A DNA stretch of 53,826 nucleotides, from assembly GCA_021203205.1 (NCBI GenBank), contig JAJQBQ010000058.1:1-53826 (forward strand). The letters are read 5' to 3'. The DNA comes from Lachnospiraceae bacterium. Its GTDB lineage: Bacteria; Bacillota; Clostridia; Lachnospirales; Lachnospiraceae. Positions 49,843-53,826 of this stretch are shown piece after piece. Position 1 is the first letter of the stretch. Every line of letters starts with the position of its first letter. The position numbers were made by a program, and so were the translations under genes. A model generated the notes under the pieces. The model had not been told where the DNA came from, searched no databases, and was given only the letters and a program-made list of their open reading frames with translations.

Positions 49843-51861
49843 TTATTCTATCAGCCCATGCTTTTTCAGTCTGGCGCGTATCGCTCCGTTCGTGCGGTCA
49901 TGAAGCTTCGCGATTTCGCTGTTCATTTTACGATTATAGTCCACTCTGCCTGTATGCGCGCCATTTTCTCCGGGATTTTCCCCGGAAGTACCCTCATCGG
50001 CTTCTATGCTGGTGACGGCATCCGGATGTTCCTCCAGATAAGCAGTGATCGCCTCGGTAAACCTGCCGCCGTATTTCTCATATTTGGCTTCCCCTACACC
50101 GGACACATTCAGCATGTCCGCCCTGGTGCGCGGACACCTGGCACTCATATCGATCAGCGTTTTATCATTGAAGACGATATACGGCGGCATCCCCTCTTCT
50201 CTGGCAATCGTAAGCCGCAGCTGGCGCAGTATTTCAAACAACTCGTAACCTGCCTTCGTGAGGGAATCGGTGCTTTTTCTGCCGCGTGTTTTGATCGGAC
50301 TTTCCGGCCGCCCCGGTTTCCCGTCATTATGAGTCCGGATCCGAATGCGCGTCCCCTCATTCTTAAGAGGCGCTATATTTCCAAGGCGGATCACGCTGTA
50401 TTTATCTGTGGTCTGGCAGAGATACCCGTCCATAATGAGCTGGCTGATCAGCAGACGGAGTTCTGATTCGGAACGGTTCTTCAGTGCCCCATAAGTCTTA
50501 TAATCGGTAGCCCCGACTTCTTTTAAACGGGCTCTGTTTGCGCCGAGAAGTGTGCCAAGGATGATGTTAAGGCCATATCTTCCTCTGGTCTCCCAGACAC
50601 AATTGATGACCTGCTTCGCCTCCTCCGTCATGTCGATTTCCGTATACTCCCGGTCACAATTGCCGCAGGAATTGCACGGTTCATTTCTCTTCTCGCCAAA
50701 GTACTCAAGAATATAATTGCGCAGACATCCCGTGGTCCTGCAATATCCTTCCATGATCTGGAGCCTTTTTGCATCGCGCTGCCGGACCAGCTCCATGTCT
50801 TCTTCGGGAATATCCGTAAAGTCTTTATGCTCCAGCAAAAACCTGTTTATCACGATATCCTGCGGAGAAAACAGCAAGATGCACTGTGACGGCTCGCCGT
50901 CTCTTCCCGCACGGCCGGCCTCCTGATAATAATTTTCCATGCTCTGAGGCATATTGTAATGGATCACAAACCTTACGTTGGACTTATCGATGCCCATGCC
51001 GAACGCGTTTGTGGCGACGATCACCTGAGATCGGTCGTAAATGAAATCGTCCTGACTTATCTTTCGGTCCTCATTTTCCATTCCGGCGTGATATTTTGCC
51101 ACCGGTACTCCGTCGGCAGACAAACGATCATAAAGGGTGTCCACGTTCTTCCTTGTGGCACAATACAGGATACCGCTTTCACCCGGATGATTCCTTATGT
51201 ATTCGAGAACAAAGTCATCCTTCTTTCCGGTTGTCTCGACTCGGAAGTAGAGGTTCTCCCGGTCAAATCCGGTGACCACGATTTCCGGATCCTGCAACTT
51301 AAGTACGCAGGAGATATCCATTTTCACCTCTTCGGTAGCGGTTGCCGTGAATGCGCTTACAACCGGTCTCTCAGGCAGGCGGTCAATAAAATCTACGATT
51401 TTCAGGTAACTGGGCCTGAAATCCTGTCCCCACTGAGAAATACAGTGCGCTTCGTCAACCGTCACCATGGATATGCCGATCTGATCCGTGAACTCCACAA
51501 AGCCCTGGCTTTCGAGCCGCTCCGGCGCGACATACAGGATCTTATACGCGCCCTCCGCCGCTTTCGCATAGACCTTCGCGATCTGGGCATCCGTCAGAGA
51601 GGAATTGATATAGCCCGCATGGATCCCTGCCTCATTTAACGCCTTTACCTGATCCTGCATAAGGGAAATCAGCGGTGATATGACGATCGTAATCCCCGGG
51701 AACAGCAATGCCGGCACCTGATAACAGATCGATTTTCCCGCTCCGGTCGGCATGATCGCCAACACATCTTTTCCGCACAGAACAGCGTCAATGATTTCTT
51801 CCTGCCCGGGTTTAAAGGTATCATAGCCAAAAAATTTTTTTAATATCTGCTTTGCGTCCAT
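49843..51861 (-). CDS. recQ: ATP-dependent DNA helicase RecQ
   Basis: 672 residues. Helicase core with [20 protein letters not shown], Walker [13 protein letters not shown] (about 37-48), DEAH box [45 protein letters not shown] and [21 protein letters not shown]. Zinc-binding region [17 protein letters not shown] with CNSCGNCD, then RQC winged helix and a C-terminal HRDC domain (~530-610), plus a short tail. It unwinds DNA 3' to 5' in recombination repair. Single gene, leftward, after a perfect 22-bp hairpin. Confidence 0.96.
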   Translation of the reverse strand: MDAKQILKKFFGYDTFKPGQEEIIDAVLCGKDVLAIMPTGAGKSICYQVPALLFPGITIVISPLISLMQDQVKALNEAGIHAGYINSSLTDAQIAKVYAKAAEGAYKILYVAPERLESQGFVEFTDQIGISMVTVDEAHCISQWGQDFRPSYLKIVDFIDRLPERPVVSAFTATATEEVKMDISCVLKLQDPEIVVTGFDRENLYFRVETTGKKDDFVLEYIRNHPGESGILYCATRKNVDTLYDRLSADGVPVAKYHAGMENEDRKISQDDFIYDRSQVIVATNAFGMGIDKSNVRFVIHYNMPQSMENYYQEAGRAGRDGEPSQCILLFSPQDIVINRFLLEHKDFTDIPEEDMELVRQRDAKRLQIMEGYCRTTGCLRNYILEYFGEKRNEPCNSCGNCDREYTEIDMTEEAKQVINCVWETRGRYGLNIILGTLLGANRARLKEVGATDYKTYGALKNRSESELRLLISQLIMDGYLCQTTDKYSVIRLGNIAPLKNEGTRIRIRTHNDGKPGRPESPIKTRGRKSTDSLTKAGYELFEILRQLRLTIAREEGMPPYIVFNDKTLIDMSARCPRTRADMLNVSGVGEAKYEKYGGRFTEAITAYLEEHPDAVTSIEADEGTSGENPGENGAHTGRVDYNRKMNSEIAKLHDRTNGAIRARLKKHGLIE

Positions 51862-51876
51862 TTTTATGCTCCGTTT

Positions 51877-51927
51877 ATTTAAGGAAACATCCGAAGAATT
51901 GCAATTTCTTCGGATGTTTCCTTAAAT
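51877..51927. terminator. Perfect 22-bp inverted repeat between Rpn-type gene and recQ
   Basis: The arm ATTTAAGGAAACATCCGAAG plus AA (51877-51898) is fully complementary to 51906-51927, with loop TTGCAAT. It likely terminates the leftward Rpn-type gene; the T-run is weak, and symmetry would allow function on both strands. Confidence 0.6.
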
Positions 51928-51967
51928 TATCACATTTGCAACGCTCCATCAGCGCGTACTAACCTGC

Positions 51968-53062
51968 TTATGCCGATGTTATGGCTGCTTTCACAGCATC
52001 TCTGTCACTCGCCGCCACATTTGCCACTGACATAGCTTTATCCAGCGTAACTTTAAATTCATCCATTATATTTCGCACAGTTTCCACCGTATTTCTTATG
52101 CGCTGTTCGTCACTTTTCCTCTTTTCCTCTTCAAACTTCCGTCTTTCATCTTCCCGGATTTTCTTCGCTTCATAATCCAAAATTCGTCCGCCCATAATGC
52201 GCTTCACCTCACTTTTTACCTTATTATACTTTACCGCAATATGACTCAACACTACGCCAGACAACTCTACAATCAAACTTCGATTATATGCACTTATATG
52301 CCCATCCAATTCCAACGCTTCAAGCCGACTCATAAGCGTAACATACTCTTCTTTCAACAGTTCCAGCTTTTTCTCATCTGCCTCATACTCGGCGAAGTCC
52401 TTTTCATGAGAAAAAATGTAAAACGGCAGCAGAAAATACAGCTGCTTTTCAAAGATTTCGTTCAAGGTATAACGCTGTACCTTCATAACAAAGACCGGAA
52501 AGATCACTTCCCCACCAGGCGTTTCCAACTGCACTTCCATCTGATCCGGCGTGTTCCGTGTGCTTCTTAAAAACAAAACTGCACAATTCGGAATGCGTAC
52601 TTTCAACACATTCCCCTTCAACTCGCCTTCGTCCAACGCAACCTGTGTTCCATACTCAAAAAAACGTATCAGCAAACTGCTGTCAGGTCTGGACTGCAAC
52701 TCAAGCAAATAATAATTTGTCATATAGCCAATGACTGCAAAGCTTGAATCTGTGGTTCGCCTCTGCCCACGTCCGTCCTGGCGATTCATAATATGCGTAT
52801 CCTTTGTAAAAACAATCTTCTCCGAACCGGTATAATGCTCTCCGAAAATCTCGTTGAGAACCGGAAGAATCAACTCACTGGCATCATTGATCATAGTACG
52901 ATAAACGTCATCATAGGGTGTATTGACTAATTCGTCCTCGCCGTCTGTTTTATCTACACCGCTTTCTGTACTTGTTGCAACATCGTTATTGACAGATTTC
53001 TTTACCTCATCGCAACTTTCTTCTGTTTTCTCCACCATCACATTCTTCTCGTCCTTTCGCAA
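51968..53062 (-). CDS. Rpn family recombination-promoting nuclease / PD-(D/E)XK transposase-like protein
   Basis: 364 residues. After an acidic tail (1-45) the conserved segment NTPYDDVYRTMINDASELIL and VLNEIFGEHYTG appears, then the nuclease core TTDSSFAVIG ... NYYLLELQSRPDSSLLIRFF (Asp and Glu-x-Gln in PD-(D/E)XK arrangement) and a long charged coiled coil (residues ~290-330, KKIREDERRKFEEEKRKSDE). Family members are multi-copy in Clostridia and linked to RecA-independent DNA cleavage or recombination. Ribosome site AAGGAG upstream of 53062. No flanking inverted repeats seen. Confidence 0.85.
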   Translation of the reverse strand: MRKDEKNVMVEKTEESCDEVKKSVNNDVATSTESGVDKTDGEDELVNTPYDDVYRTMINDASELILPVLNEIFGEHYTGSEKIVFTKDTHIMNRQDGRGQRRTTDSSFAVIGYMTNYYLLELQSRPDSSLLIRFFEYGTQVALDEGELKGNVLKVRIPNCAVLFLRSTRNTPDQMEVQLETPGGEVIFPVFVMKVQRYTLNEIFEKQLYFLLPFYIFSHEKDFAEYEADEKKLELLKEEYVTLMSRLEALELDGHISAYNRSLIVELSGVVLSHIAVKYNKVKSEVKRIMGGRILDYEAKKIREDERRKFEEEKRKSDEQRIRNTVETVRNIMDEFKVTLDKAMSVANVAASDRDAVKAAITSA

Positions 53063-53593
53063 TCCAATACTCCTTTCATTTTTTCTATTTCATGAAATTT
53101 TTCGGATATACGGACAATGGAATGCCAGAACTATTCTATCACAGATAAATATCATCTACAAGCAAAAAATAATCTTTGACCCCGTAATCAATTTGACGAC
53201 ACCAGGTTTCCAAACACATTCGTATTATGAGAACGTAATGTGAAATAATCCATGGTATCAGAATTTTCGACCTCAGTATCGTAACTTTTCAGATCGCAAA
53301 AAGTCTTCTTTCCTCTATACCCGTCCAAAATTTCATTTAACAGATTGTAAAAAGTACGACGAAGTTTATCAGGTAGATTTTTGTATGTCAATACGTCAGT
53401 TGTTAATATTTTCTTAAATTTTCATGTTACGCACGATGCAACATGCTCATTTTTGAATATGTAACATATCAATGTAACATTTCTGAGTTTGTTATTGTTT
53501 GTGTCGCATTGTTACGCATTTATTAGCGTAATGCATCTGTGTATGCCAGAGTTCTTGATATTTTTCGCTTTCATTTGCCACCAGCCTGTCGTG
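53063..53593. other. Intergenic region, 531 bp
   Basis: A 67-codon leftward frame (53188-53391) has sensible composition (LPDKLRRTFYNLLNEILDGY) but only a TTG start without a ribosome site; I leave it unassigned, perhaps a fragment. 53410-53560 is AT-rich with many short repeats of ATGTTAC/GTAACAT and GTTACGCA/TGCGTAA-like words (for example GTAACATATCAATGTAACAT). Confidence 0.35.
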
Positions 53594-53826
53594 TCATAAA
53601 TCTTTTCTCAGCATTATAATTTCGTCTGTTCTATATTCTTCAACAAATCCAAATCTTTTAAATAATTTTACAGAAGGATTGTCAAGCGCGATATTGTCAT
53701 ATACTCTTTTTATTCCATTCAGCTTCGCTTCCCTGCACAATTCTTCCAGAGCATATCTGCCATACCCTTTGCTGTTGCTGATTTCATGAGCTGTCACAAA
53801 TCTGACTTCATGAGTTGTCACAAACC
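53594..53826 (-). CDS. GNAT-family N-acetyltransferase, partial (C-terminal end)
   Basis: The reading frame is open to the window edge, so the N terminus lies outside. Visible residues include the acetyl-CoA pyrophosphate loop region (SNSKGYGRYALEELCREAK), NIALDNPSVKLFKRFGFVEE and a final YRTDEIIML strand, a standard GNAT C-terminal half. Just upstream the segment VTTHEV-RF-VTAHEI is a duplicated 8-residue unit (24-bp tandem repeat at about 53778-53825), where the family normally has one copy. Substrate unknown. Confidence 0.8.
   Translation of the reverse strand, partial: FVTTHEVRFVTAHEISNSKGYGRYALEELCREAKLNGIKRVYDNIALDNPSVKLFKRFGFVEEYRTDEIIMLRKDL

Noticed and set aside
53188-53391. 67-codon leftward frame as a gene
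   Set aside because: Only a TTG start with no ribosome site and no recognisable family; kept as a note in the intergenic entry.

Overview
The window looks like a chromosomal segment of a gut-type Clostridia (Lachnospiraceae-like) organism. The signs are moderate GC, AGGAGG-type ribosome binding sites, Clostridia-typical families (DUF3793, DUF3791/DUF3990, L-2-amino-thiazoline-4-carboxylate hydrolase, an AAA-ATPase-like/PD-(D/E)XK protein, a TPKTGD sortase signal) and a repertoire aimed at plant polysaccharides and polyphenols. I saw no rRNA, tRNA, CRISPR array or intact insertion sequence. The taxonomic statement is inference from gene content only.

Layout. (1) 1-2300: a ribosomal-peptide locus of the ACGX type: a 95-residue precursor made of five near-identical 17-residue Cys-Gly repeats, its radical SAM/SPASM maturase and a partial zinc-type dehydrogenase, with a divergent HxlR regulator and palindromes in the shared promoter region. 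(2) 2392-7440: two leftward groups: an alpha/beta hydrolase, membrane proteins, a methyltransferase and an ATC hydrolase; then flavodoxin, an unlisted 53-residue membrane protein and DUF3793 behind a promoter whose start point is covered by a GTTAGC-N4-GCTAAC-type operator. (3) 7671-10432: a DUF3791/DUF3990/89-aa gene triplet that looks like an ADP-ribosyltransferase-fold toxin-antitoxin, and an AAA-ATPase-like nuclease-domain protein. (4) 10761-15477: an HxlR/flavin-reductase divergent pair and a MacB/FtsX-type ABC exporter under the same GTTAGC-type operator. (5) 15522-28312: a membrane-anchored GH97 alpha-galactosidase with divergent AraC regulator, an old-yellow-enzyme type reductase, cardiolipin synthase with a divergent TetR, an AlbA_2/Schlafen-like regulator and a MATE exporter. 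Several gene remnants and a small inverted-repeat element lie between them. (6) 28595-39193: two paralogous surface GH2 beta-galactosidases, uxaA-uxaB-like altronate dehydratase/tagaturonate reductase, and an AraC regulator, with a 137-bp near-identical direct repeat. (7) 39266-49024: a polyphenol block: LpdD-like prenyl-FMN chaperone, tannase, IclR regulator, membrane acyltransferase-3, CoA-transferase, LpdC-like gallate decarboxylase (UbiD family) and UbiX. It has a striking 31-bp degenerate tandem array and two chained tiny ORFs just upstream of the decarboxylase. (8) 49126-end: RelB/YafQ toxin-antitoxin, RecQ, an Rpn/PDDEXK-transposase protein and a partial GNAT acetyltransferase.

How it fits together. 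Surface GH97 and GH2 enzymes would free galactose from plant glycans, and UxaA/UxaB would process galacturonate products. Tannase would release gallate from galloyl esters; the UbiD/UbiX/LpdD set would decarboxylate gallate to pyrogallol, and the CoA-transferase would serve a later or parallel acid-activation step. The combination suggests a forager on plant cell wall plus tannin. The less-described parts are the ACGX peptide locus, the 31-bp array with leader ORFs ahead of the decarboxylase, and the recurring GTTAGC operator-promoter module, which occurs three times (one copy orphaned).
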